DNA of 64,000 nt from Flaccisagitta enflata (Eukaryota > Chaetognatha > Sagittoidea > Aphragmophora), in assembly GCA_965153355.1 (NCBI GenBank), contig OZ231126.1:14818001-14882000 (forward strand), read 5' to 3'. The translations under genes were made by a program, and so were the position numbers. This document shows positions 22,777 through 32,205 of this stretch, in pieces (position 1 is the stretch's first letter; every line of letters begins with the position of its first letter). The notes under the pieces are model-generated. The model did no database searches, was not told the DNA's origin, and saw only the letters and a program-made list of their open reading frames with translations.

Positions 22777-22884
22777 GATGACTCGGCAGAGACACGATTA
22801 AATCTAGTCAAAAATTTGGCTCAGTTGGGAAAAGTCGTTGGTTTGAAAAATCTTTCGACGTCGTTGATACCGAAAGTCATTGAG
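22777..22884 (+). CDS. PP2A subunit A, exon 11 (last exon found)
   Basis: Acceptor cttcgacag|GATGAC, donor ATTGAG|gtacgt; 108 nt, phase 0. Encodes DDSAETRLNLVKNLAQLGKV, then VGLKNLSTSLIPKVIE, matching [36 protein letters not shown]. The strong donor shows the gene continues, but the LAEDAKWRVR exon expected next was not found in the window. Confidence 0.92.
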
Positions 22885-24423
22885 GTACGTCATTGCATGA
22901 AAAAAGCTGTGAAATTTTTGGAGCAGTAATGCGAGTGGGCAGGGCCGGGGCAGTAATGCAAGTGGGCCGGGGTAGTCTTGCAGGTTGGCAGGGGTAGTAA
23001 TGGATGGGTGGGGAACCAATGCGTCAAAAATCGGCTATCTTAACTTGAGGGAATAACCTCAACTTGAAAAAAAAATATATTGATATTGATGATGTATTGA
23101 AAGCTAGATCTTCGAAAAATTTTGGGTCGTGTTCAGACTGTAATTTACATTGATCATATTGGAAAAACCTAAAATCTCAACCAGAGCAAACCTATCTAAA
23201 AACATACTTACTCACCTTGTTGAGCTGAAAATGTTGATCAGTTGTTGAAGATATCTAAGAGCTGGATTAACACAATACAGATGAAATGACGCTCTATGAA
23301 ATTCATATTATGACCATTTGACACAATCGAGTAAAAGGCACTATTTCACCTACAGCGGAAAGGAGTTGCCCCTTATGAATAGGTATAAGGCCGAAAATTC
23401 ATGCATGAAATATAAATCTCAACTTTTAGGCCAACTTTCAGCACCAAAAGTCAAATATCACCCAAGAGGCTTAGATTTTTGCCTCAAGTCCAAGAGGCAT
23501 TTGATGCTGATGCCGTTCCCACCCCTCCAGCCACACAAATAATGAGCGCATGTCAGTGACTATTACGCTTAGTAAAAAAAAAAAAAAAAAAAAAAACAAA
23601 ACAAATTTTCCAATCACCCTATGCAGTGCGCTGGCATGTTGAAATATGCGGAAGATAGCCAGAAAAAACCAAATTTATGATCCCACGTGACCTAAAACCA
23701 TCAGCAGCAAGACTGCAAAGTTAACAAAGAAATTAAAGAGAAATTCTTGAAATAAAAAAAGCCTTTTATTTTCTTTGTTATTTTCAGAGGGTCGCTGCCG
23801 ATGGTTTTAGGCCACAGAGAGCAATGCAATTTTTCCTCCAGGCTTCTACCATTACTTCACACATTTTCAATCATTGCCATTGGCTGTCAGATAACTTCGG
23901 TCATTTTTTGCTAACCGTAGTCCGTAGTGACTATTGATCACTGACCAAATAATGTTTTTACGACTTTAAGTAATGTACGATATGGCAGAAGAAAATTTAT
24001 CAGTGTATTGAATTTGAGTGTTATCACTTGGGGGTCATTCATGCTCGGTAGCAATTTCGTTACTGACAGATGCAGAGATTGTTCCAAGATTCTGGATGCC
24101 AAAACTTGACCATCATAACGCACAAATTTCCAACTACACCTGAATAGATCTGCTAAACGTACGTCCAACCATATTATTAAGATGGCTAAAACTGTTTGGT
24201 TCACGTTTTTAATCAAATGAAAATTCCGTTTCTTTTTCTCACTTGCATTCTTCAAAAGGTCAAAATAAAATCAATAAAAAGACATGAATAAAAGAAGCAA
24301 AAACATGGTTTCATTATTTGTCAATGAGGTTGATACCATTTTGCAGATACAGCGAGGGGAAGTAGTAGGATACTTTGTGTCAGTCCGAGTATTTGAGTAA
24401 AAACAAACTCTCGACTATTTTGT

Positions 24424-24520
24424 TTTTAGTCGCGTGCACGCGACTCTACAACCCGCTCCGTCGGTCGGTTGGTCGGTCGGTCCGTCCGTCCATCCGTCCG
24501 TTGGTAACACTTTGCTTTTT
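24424..24520 (+). repeat. Palindrome repeat family module
   Basis: TTTTAGTCGCGTGCACGCGACTCTACAACCCGC with a perfect palindrome, then GGTCGGTTGGTCGGTCGGTC and CCGTCCGTCCATCCGTCCG. It leads straight into the array at 24530. Confidence 0.85.
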
Positions 24521-24529
24521 TGCGTCTTT

Positions 24530-25235
24530 TTGGGTCGTCTGGAGTTATTTTGAGTCATTTTTTTGTTGTTTTTGGGAATCATTGGTTGCTTTTGGTCATT
24601 TTTGGTCATTTTTAATCATTTTGGTCATTTTGGTCATTTTGGTCATTATGGTCATTAAGGTCATTTTGGTCATTTTGGTCATTTTTAGCCATTTTTGGTC
24701 ATTTTTGGTCATTTTTGATCAATTTTGATCATTTTTGATCATTTTTGATCATTTTTGATCATTTTTGGTCATTTCTGGTCATTTTTGGTCACCTTTGGTC
24801 ATTTTTGGTCATTTTTGGTCATTTTTGGTCATTTTTTTCATTTTGGTCATTTTTGGTCATTTTCGGCCATTTTTGGTCATTTTTGGTCATTTTTGGCCAT
24901 TTCTGATCATTTCTGATCATTTTTGATCATTTTAGGGCATTTTTAGTCATTTTTGGTCATTTTTGGTCCTTTTGGGTCAATTTGGTCATTTTTGGTCATT
25001 TTGGTCATTTTGGTCATTTTTGATCATTTTTGGTCATTTTTGGTCATTTTGGTCATTTTGGTCATTTTGGTCATTATGATCATTTTTGGTCATCTTTGGT
25101 CATCTTGGTCATTTTGGTCATTATGGTCATTATGGTCATCTTGGTCATTTAGGTCATTTTTGGTCATTTTTGGTCATTTTTAATCATTTTTAATCATTTT
25201 GGTCATTTTGGTCATTTTGATCATTTTTGGTTAAA
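24530..25235 (+). repeat. 10-bp array, TTTTTGGTCA units
   Basis: About 70 copies of TTTTTGGTCA/TTTTGGTCA with few variants over 700 bp. The hydrophobic Val-Ile-Leu-Phe frames across it are artefacts. Confidence 0.95.
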
Positions 25236-26090
25236 GTCTGCTGGTTAAAGTTTGTTGGTTAAAGTCTGCTGGTTGAAGTCTGCTAGTTAAAGTCTGCTGG
25301 TTAAAGTCTGCTGGGTAAAGTCTGATGGTTAAAGTCTGCTGGTTTAAATCTGCTGGTTTACATCTGCTGGTTTAAGTCTGCTGGTTAAAATCTAATGGGT
25401 TAGGTCTGCTGGTTAAAGTCTGCTGGTTTAAATCTGCTGGTTTAAGTCTGCTGGTTTAAAACTAATGGTTTCAGTCTGCTGGTCTAATGGTTTAAGTGTG
25501 CTGGTTTAAGTCTGCTGGTTAAAATGATATTAAAGATAATTATGGTTTAAGTCTGGTTTAAGTCTGGTTTAAGTCTGGTTTAAGTCTGGTTTAAGTCTGG
25601 TTTAAGTCTGGTTTAAGTCTGGTTTAAGTCTGGTTTAAGTCTGGTTTAAGTCTGGTTTAAGTCTGGTTTAAGTCTGGTTCAAGACTGGTTCATGTCTGAT
25701 TTATGTCTGGTTTAGGTCTGGGTTAGGTCTGGTTTTTGTCTGGTTTATATTTGATTTAGGTCTGGTTTTGGTCTGGTTTTGGTCTGGTTTTGGTCTGGTT
25801 TAATTCTGGTTTGAGTTTGGTTTGAGTCTGGTTTGAGTCTGGTTTGATTAGGGTTTAAGCCTGGTTTGAGCCTGGCTTGAGCCTGGTTTCGGTCTGGTTT
25901 AAGTCTGGCTTACATCTGGTTTATGTCTGGTTTATGTCTGGTTTATGTCTGGTTTATGTCTGATTTCGGTCTGATTTCGGTCTGGTTTAATTCTGGTTTG
26001 AGTCTGGTTTGAGTCTGGTTTGAGTCTGGTTTGAGTCTGGTTTGAGTCTGGTTTGGGTCTGTTTTGGGTTGTGTTTAAGTCTGATTTTCG
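25236..26090 (+). repeat. Two further tandem arrays: TTAAAGTCTGCTGG and TTTAAGTCTGG units
   Basis: A 14-bp unit (GGTTAAAGTCTGCT) runs to about 25530. It is followed by an 11-bp unit (TTTAAGTCTGG), near-perfect from 25555 to 25675 and then drifting to GTTTGAGTCTG/GTTTTGGTCTG variants. Confidence 0.93.
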
Positions 26091-27098
26091 ATAAAAAGAT
26101 ACAATAAGGAGTCAGGTCAGTTCAGTTATTTTTGTCCTGCACGCGACTTTTAGGTGTTGGCCTTGTTTTATTTACATACAGAAACAAGTAACGTGGAGTT
26201 ACAACATTGTCGCGGACGGGGGGGTGGGGAGGGCTGGGCTGGAAATGTGTGTATTAAACCTTTTGACTCAATAATTATGGACTAGCGGACAAACTGACCC
26301 CTTCAAAAGTCCGCAACTTAAAACAAAAGAACTTGTTTGATTATGTTTTGCTTGATTAAAAGTTTGAACCACAAAAAATCCATGATAATTTGAAAGCTCT
26401 GCTAAAGAGCATACAAATGAGATGTTGCTGGTCATTCTTGCTTCATTTGTTCAGGAATGGCATGGTTGCTTCTCATCGCATAATTGTGAAAAACACACAA
26501 AATATATTTGTTAAAAATTGATATCGGTATTAGTTGGGCAGGGGCAGTGATGTCGTTACCACGCAAATGAAAAAAGCCGCCCTCTTTAAATGGATGGTTA
26601 TAAAATTGAATCAAAATAACTTATTCAAATCCTAGCCAAATGGTGCGCTCTTGGACAGCGCATTTATTTGATTGCAGTCAAAATGAAAGATTCATCCCTT
26701 CAGGAAAATTCTTTGAACAATTTTTGTTGTATTTTTCATCAACCAAAAAATAGGTGTGGCTTTTCCATCTTTGTGTAGTAAAGATCAGTCTACTATGGTC
26801 AGACTGTTGATTTCCAGTTCCGCTTAACTTACTTTCTAATACATTTAAGGAAGCAAATATATTGAATCATAACGCGTACAAAAAGACACATTTTTGTTTT
26901 TCATCCTACAGCTACACTAGCCTACAGACTATGAAATGTATATTGAAGCAAGAAAAAAAATCTGAAGAGCTTGAAAAACTGCAAAGAGGGGTAAATATCA
27001 ATGGGAGATTATATCTTATTTTAATGTTTGGTTAGCTGACATGAGGGAAAAAACCTATCCTTATTGCGACAGTCGCCATGACTTCAACACGCCATAAA

Positions 27099-28220
27099 CT
27101 AAACCAACAACTTGGCTCTTTGCGCTGGATCCTTTGGATTCAAGGCCTTCAACTCGCTTGAGTCACCCTTGAACCGGGAGCCGATGCTCTCTGATGAGAC
27201 AATCTTGTCTTTTCCATCATAAAGGAATAAGCTTTGATCCTTGATTGTGTCTCTGACAAATTTTTCCACTTGCTGAAATTTGTCACTTGAGCAGAAGGAG
27301 CTTTCCAAGGTGTCATCAACTGTTGTTATTTGGACCTTGATCTCCCATTCTTCAAAGTGGAATAAATGGGTGACTCTTGTGTCCAGGCTGAGGTTTGTGA
27401 TGTGTGTGGGTTCTGTCAAATGAATCTCATCTGCTAAACATGCTCCCTCTACCCCTTCGTAGAATATCTTGCCTTGGAAATTCTTGTCAAGTTGGAAGAC
27501 TTCAACCACCTTCAACCTGAGAAATTCTAACTGGTTAGAATCCTTCAAATTCTTCTTTTTCATCTCTGCCAGGTCAAGATAGAAAACCGTCTCATATCTG
27601 GTGCCATTAAGCAAGATGACGGTGACTCGCATCAAAGGCAGAGAGGGTTTCAACGACTTATCTGCATTGTACATTTTGGTTTCAGTCTCATTGAACGCTT
27701 CGGCAAAAAGACGCAAATAGGTTTTTTCAGAATGTAACAGGTCAACTTTTGCTGCAAAGCAATGCATGATCAGAGGATCAAACACAGCTCGCAGTTTCGA
27801 CCAAAATTTGTCATCCAGAACCAGGCCGGTTTCATGTGCGACAAGATTCCGCGTCACTCTCACCATCGCGGTGACGCTGCAGGAACCACTGGAACATTCT
27901 TGGTTGTATTCTGGATACTTGTCCATGACGGCCTTCAGCGGGACAGTCCACTCTCCTTTAGTAACTAAAGCGCTGTTTCTTTCCAAGAGAAGAAAACTTT
28001 TAATGTATTCTTCAGAGGACAAATAGCATTTGCACTTGCAGTCTTTTTTGGAGCCTTTGCACTTGCAGGTGTCATTGTGGGGACACTGACTAATATCATC
28101 GAAATGTTGCCTCACTGGACGCACAAAATTGGAGAACTTGTCTCGATTATTCTGACAGAAAGCTGGCAAAAATTTCAAGGTTTTGTCAAAACTCTCTCTT
28201 TCAACAGGATGTGTGGCCAT
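27099..28220 (-). CDS. DZIP3-like HEPN-domain protein, 373 aa, single coding exon
   Basis: The product starts with a HEPN domain of the kind found next to DZIP3-like E3 ligases and in many invertebrate immune-type proteins: KTLKFLPAFCQNNRDKFSNF at residues 14-33 and the R-X4-H motif RNLVAH at residues 124-129, the catalytic-type motif of HEPN RNases. A cysteine-rich insertion (Cys 46, 52, 54, 61, 63, 65, His 48) interrupts the domain. From about residue 190 the chain has two beta-rich blocks (RVTVILLNGTRYETVFYLDL; EWEIKVQITTVDDTLE) that may be ubiquitin-like, but this is not certain. The ATG is fixed by an in-frame TAG nine bases upstream; a splice acceptor (tttttcag) lies about 21 bases upstream, implying a 5'-UTR exon. 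It ends KLLV then TAG. It lies 4.2 kb downstream of, and on the same strand as, the LRR-Roco gene. Cellular role not known; HEPN family membership is likely. Confidence 0.8.
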   Translation of the reverse strand: MATHPVERESFDKTLKFLPAFCQNNRDKFSNFVRPVRQHFDDISQCPHNDTCKCKGSKKDCKCKCYLSSEEYIKSFLLLERNSALVTKGEWTVPLKAVMDKYPEYNQECSSGSCSVTAMVRVTRNLVAHETGLVLDDKFWSKLRAVFDPLIMHCFAAKVDLLHSEKTYLRLFAEAFNETETKMYNADKSLKPSLPLMRVTVILLNGTRYETVFYLDLAEMKKKNLKDSNQLEFLRLKVVEVFQLDKNFQGKIFYEGVEGACLADEIHLTEPTHITNLSLDTRVTHLFHFEEWEIKVQITTVDDTLESSFCSSDKFQQVEKFVRDTIKDQSLFLYDGKDKIVSSESIGSRFKGDSSELKALNPKDPAQRAKLLV

Positions 28221-28369
28221 GACAGACTACGTTGATTCAGCCTGAAAAAAATTCAAATGCTGTCATGTATCAGACGCTCCATCGATTAGACTTGGCAAAC
28301 TGAATTGAAAATTCAAATCTTGCAGTCTCACCATGACGGAACCCATAGGCGCCGTGAAACCTATGTTTG

Positions 28370-29530
28370 AGCTCAAGATAAGAAAGGGACTGGGATTAGG
28401 TTATTGAGGCTAGGATTAAATATGTAAGGCAGGGATCAGGTTGCTACCAGGATATGGTCTCTGAGGCTAGGATTAGGTCGCTTAGGCCGGGATTAGGTCA
28501 GTGAGGCTGGGATAAGGTCAGTGAGGTCAAGATAAGATCACTCGCTGAAGGCAGGATTAGGTTGTTCAGACTGGCATTAAGTTGCTGAGATTTGGATTAG
28601 GTTTCCGAGGCTGGCATTAGGTTACTGAGATTGTGATTAGATTGCTAAAACTGAAATTAGGTCCCAAAGGCTAGTATTAGGTCGCTAAGGCCACTATTAA
28701 GTTGCTGAGGCTATAAGGTCGCTAAGGCCATCATTAGTTTGCTGATGCTGGTATTAGGTCGTTGATATTGGTGTTATATTGCTGAGGCCAGGATATGGTC
28801 GCTTAGGCCAGTATTAGGTCGCTGAGGCCATCATTAGAGTGCATAGGCTTAGATTAAGTCGCTGAGGCCCCAATTAGACTGCTGAGGCCCAGATTAGGTT
28901 AGTGAGGCCCAGATTAAGTTGGTAAGTCCCAGATTAGGTGCTGAGGCTGGGATTAGGTGGCTGTGGCTTTCATGAGGCTGCTGTCGTGGGCATATTGTCA
29001 CTGACGCCGGCAGGATATAGCTGGAATGAGTTTTCTTAGGCCAGCATGAGGCCATTGAGGCCAAAAATAGCACATTGAGGCCAGGATTTTGTTGCTTATG
29101 CTGGGATTAGGTCCTTGAAGCCAGGATGAAGTGACTAGAGGCTAGGATGAGATTGCTTAGGCTAGGATTAGGTTGTTGAGGCGAGAATGTTACTGAGACT
29201 GAGACATGGTTTAGGTAAGTAAGGCCAGGATTAGATGCTGGCATTAAGTTGCTGAAATTGGGATAAAGTTGCTGAGGCTGAGATCAGGTTGCAGAGGCTG
29301 GTATTGGGTTACCGAGTTGATTGCAAGATTAAGTTGTTGAGGCTAATAAGGTCACTGAGGCTGACATTAGGTCATTGAGGCTGGGATAAGATTGCTGGGG
29401 CCTTGATTGGCTTGCTGAAGCCCGAATAAAGTTGCTGTGGCCAGGATCAGGTTGCTGGGGCTGGCGTTAAGTCGCTGAGGCCAGGATGCAGACACTGAGG
29501 TCAGGATTAGGTTGATGAGGCTTTAAAAAG
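28370..29530. repeat. 1.15-kb minisatellite, about 20-bp unit GGATTAGGTTGCTGAGGCC
   Basis: About 55 degenerate units. The unit resembles those inside the GGCCCC-ended elements (GATTTGGGCCTCAAGGCTGG), suggesting a common origin. No terminal repeat bounds it on the left; the foldback at 29538 abuts it on the right. Confidence 0.88.
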
Positions 29531-29537
29531 GTCCCTG

Positions 29538-30158
29538 ACACTGCTTTCTGACAGAAGATTTGTGACAAGAATGATATCACTCCGGGTTTTTCTGCATTTT
29601 TGTGTAGGTCATAGGCATACAAATCAAGAACTGTCCAGTGGAAAATCATCCCTAGAGCGCATTTTGAAAAAAAGTCAAAAATTAATGATTTTTAGCTTCA
29701 ATATAGATGAATAACTTTGCAGGTTGGTCTGACTAATTTTTTGACAGCATATTGTCAATCCTGATCTAATTCCCTTTCATTTGATAGGTCGCACTATATG
29801 GTTTTAAAAAGAAATAACATTTTCTTTTTTTTTGCCACCGTTACAAAAATTGCAACGGTGGCCTTAAATATGAAAATTTGATTTTTTATCAAAATTATAT
29901 AGTGCGACCTATCAAATGAAAGGGAATTTTATCAGGATTAACAATATGCTATTAAAAAAAGTGTCAAACCAAACTGAAAATTTTTTTGTAAAAAATGAAG
30001 CTAAAAATCATAAATTTTTGATTTTTTTCAAAATGCGCTCTAGGGATGATTTTCCACTTAATGGTTCTTGATTTGTAAGCCTATGACCTACACAAAAATA
30101 AAGAAAAACCCGGAGTGATATCATTCTTGTCACAAATCTTCTGTCAGAAAGCAGTGCT
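29538..30158. mobile_element. Foldback (long-inverted-repeat) element, copy B
   Basis: The left arm starts CACTGCTTTCTGACAGAAGA and is repeated in inverse at the right end (..TCTTCTGTCAGAAAGCAGTG). The outer 175 bp of the arms agree at nearly every base. The arms continue to a centre near 29845 (GCCACCGTTA..TGCAACGGTGGC), so the 620 bp is essentially one hairpin. A CTGA tetranucleotide flanks both ends and may be a target duplication. It carries TGCGACCTATCAAATGAAAG like copy A. No ORF. Confidence 0.85.
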
Positions 30159-30236
30159 GAAGCCACCCTTCTATCCATGTTCCATTTCAGCTTCTCAATC
30201 ATTTCAGTCATAGAATTATAATGTAGGTTTCTTTTG

Positions 30237-30871
30237 AGCAGCGGCCCCAGAGGGGCCGATGACCTCTGATTCTACACAGGACAAATTTATCCAGTTTCCT
30301 TCCGTCCGTCTGTCTGTTCATCCCCCCCAGAAGCCTCAAAACAGGTCTCTCAGACCACAAATGAAGCTCTTTCAGACCCCAAATTAGACCTCTCAGGCAT
30401 TTTAGACCCTAAATCAGGCCACTCAGACCCAAAACTAGACCTCTCAGACCCCAAACAAGACTTCTCAGACCCCGAATCAGGTCACTCAGACCCCAAATCA
30501 GGCCACTCAGACCACAGATCAGGCCACTCAGACCACAGATCAGGCCACTCAAATCCCAAATCGGGCCACTCAGACCCAAAATTAAGCCTCTCAAACCCCA
30601 AATCAGGCCTTCAGACTCCAAATTAGACCTCACAGACGCAAATTAGACCTCTCAGACCCCAAATCAGGCCTTTCAGACCCATATTCAAGCCTTCCAGACC
30701 CCAAATCACACCTCTCAGACCAGCTTCTCAAATCCCACATTTGTCCATTACCCCCAGGCCCAATTCACTCCTCTCTGGCCTCAAATGAGGCATCCAAGAC
30801 CTCAAATAAGGCATCGCAGACCTCAAATCAGGCCCCTTGGCACCAAAATCAAGTCCTCTGGGGCCGCTGCC
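30237..30871. mobile_element. GGCCCC-TIR minisatellite element, copy 6
   Basis: Left end GCAGCGGCCCCAGAGGGGCC, then GATGACCTCTGATTCTACAC; right end ..CTGGGGCCGCTGCCCC. The core is an array of units like CTCAGACCCCAAATCAGGCC. The last 200 bp (about 30650-30880) are duplicated at 30890-31105, including the right end. Confidence 0.75.
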
Positions 30872-30889
30872 CCTCTCATCTCATTCCCC

Positions 30890-31105
30890 AAATTAGGCCT
30901 TTCAGACCCATATTCAAGCCTTCCAGACCCCAAATCACACCTCTCAAACCAGCTTCTCAAATCCCACATTTGTCCATTACCTCCAGGCCCAATTCACTCC
31001 TCTCTGGCCTCAAATGAGGCATCCAAGACCTCAAATAAGGCATCGCAGACCTCAAATCAGGTCCCTTGGCACCAAAATCAAGTCCTCTGGGGCCGCTGCC
31101 CCTCT
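30890..31105. repeat. Tandem duplicate of the right end of copy 6
   Basis: AAATTAGGCCTTTCAGACCC through TCTGGGGCCGCTGCCCCTCT repeats the preceding 220 bp almost exactly. Confidence 0.85.
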
Positions 31106-31127
31106 CATCTCATTCCCACATACACAA

Positions 31128-31245
31128 ACTTAGGGGCATCGGGTTCCGCTGACCATGAAACGCTTTTGCGACTTGTGATTATGGGGGTAAGCATAATAAG
31201 AATAGTCGCAAAAGCGTTAGATGGTCAGCGGTACCCGTTGCCCCT
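31128..31245. repeat. Imperfect palindrome joining two minisatellite elements
   Basis: GGGGCATCGGGTTCCGCTGAC, ATGAAACGCTTTTGCGACTT is followed after about 25 bp by the inverse, AGTCGCAAAAGCGTTAGATG, GTCAGCGGTACCCGTTGCCCC. The right half recurs before other elements of the family (for example at 53008-53045). Confidence 0.8.
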
Positions 31246-31278
31246 ATGTGAGTGTATGTGGGTGTGAGGTGGTTAGTG

Positions 31279-31768
31279 GGGCAGCGGCCCCGAAGGGGCC
31301 GATGACCTATGCTGATTTTATTTGAGCCTCAAGGCTGGTATTTGAGCCTGGAGGCTTGGATTTGAGCCTGGAGGCAGGGATTTGAGCCTGGAGGCAGGGA
31401 TTTGAGCCTGGAGGCAGGGATTTGAGCTTCATGGCTGGGGTTTGAGCTTCAATGCTGGGATTTAAGCCTCGAGGCTGGGATTTGAGCCTCGAGGCTAGGA
31501 TTTGAGCCTCAAGTGTGGGATTTGGGCCAGAAAGCTGGGGTTTGAGCCTTGAAGCTGGGGTTGGGGCCTTAAGGTTGGAATTTGGGTCTCAATGCTGAAA
31601 TTTGGGCCTCTAGGCCAGAATTTGGGTTAAAGGGCTGGGATATGGCCTTGAGGTGGGATTTGGGTCCCAAGGCCGGGGGGGGGGGACGTAGAAGGAGGAG
31701 AAGAAGGTGAAGGAGAAATTTCCCCTGTGTGAAAGCATAGGTCATCGGCCCCTTCGGGGCCGCTGCCC
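31279..31768. mobile_element. GGCCCC-TIR minisatellite element, copy 7 (best preserved)
   Basis: Left end GGGCAGCGGCCCCGAAGGGG then CCGATGACCTATGC; the right end is its exact inverse for about 35 bp (GCATAGGTCATCGG, CCCCTTCGGGGCCGCTGCCC). The core is about 17 units of the type GGATTTGAGCCTCGAGGCTG, then a G-run and AGGAGAAGAAGG. No ORF; non-autonomous. Confidence 0.85.
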
Positions 31769-32013
31769 AAAAGGAATGAAGTATGAAATATGTAGTATTT
31801 TCTTTAAGAATTAAGAATACTGCTGGTTTAGCCATGGCTAGGGAGCATATTCATGTATGACTGCCAAAGAAGCAAAATCCTTACAGAACATACTATTGAT
31901 TTTGAGCAATATCCTCTGTTTGAAATATTCACATTTTAGCAAAAAGAAAAAAAAAAATAGAGATGTGCTTCTATGGCAGCTGCCCTTAATGGAGAATGAA
32001 ACATCCTTCTTTG

Positions 32014-32205
32014 TTTTTAGTCGCATGCATGCAACTCTACAACCCGCTTTGTCCGTCCGTTGGTTGGTCACACTTTACTTTTTTTTATGATTTTATTTCT
32101 TTGACCTTTCGGCTCCTGTCCAAATGGTCTGGTGACCTGAAATATGGCCCGTGCCCACCCGCACGCGACTTCAGTAGCCTCGTATCCGGCCTTGTTTTAT
32201 TCACT
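32014..32205 (+). repeat. Palindrome repeat family, complete-looking copy
   Basis: TTTTTAGTCGCATGCATGCAACTCTACAACCCGC, TCCGTCCGTTGGTTGG, CACACTTTACTTTTTTTTAT, CTCCTGTCCAAATGGTCTGG, GCCCACCCGCACGCGACTTC and the right end TAGCCTCGTATCCGGCCTTG. It serves as the reference for block order. Confidence 0.85.

Larger units (their letters stand above)
1362..22884 (+). other. Gene span: divergent PP2A 65-kDa regulatory subunit A (HEAT-repeat scaffold), 11 exons, 3' end not found
   Basis: Eleven exons (listed separately) join across GT-AG introns without a frame break to 414 codons. The product follows the PP2A A-subunit family in order from the N-terminal helix (FLEEIQQED..RRLEAAKK) to the segment ending SLIPKVIE, equivalent to about residue 430 of the 589-residue human protein. 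Family hallmarks are kept: ERTxSELLP, ETVVREKAVESL, DKSWRVR, and ESLASVL followed by GKDVTMDHLVP. The A subunit is the scaffold that holds the PP2A catalytic and B subunits in cytoplasm and nucleus. Conservation looks much lower than is usual for animal A subunits, so this may be a paralogue. The last roughly 155 residues (HEAT repeats 12-15, which bind the catalytic subunit) were not found downstream. Introns range from about 0.2 to 12 kb and are full of repeats. Assignment to the family is firm; orthology and functionality are open. Confidence 0.85.
22885..27098. other. Region after exon 11: repeats, no exon found
   Basis: Contains GGCAGTAATG-type tandem fragments (22917-23010), an A-run (23574-23596), a palindrome-repeat copy and arrays (24424-26090), and a further copy of the AACCAGCAACATCTCATTTG segment in reverse near 26390-26435. 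No continuation of the PP2A frame was recognised. Confidence 0.65.

Noticed and set aside
24375-25183. Hydrophobic frames of VILVILVIM type suggesting a membrane protein
   Set aside because: Products of the TTTTTGGTCA array.
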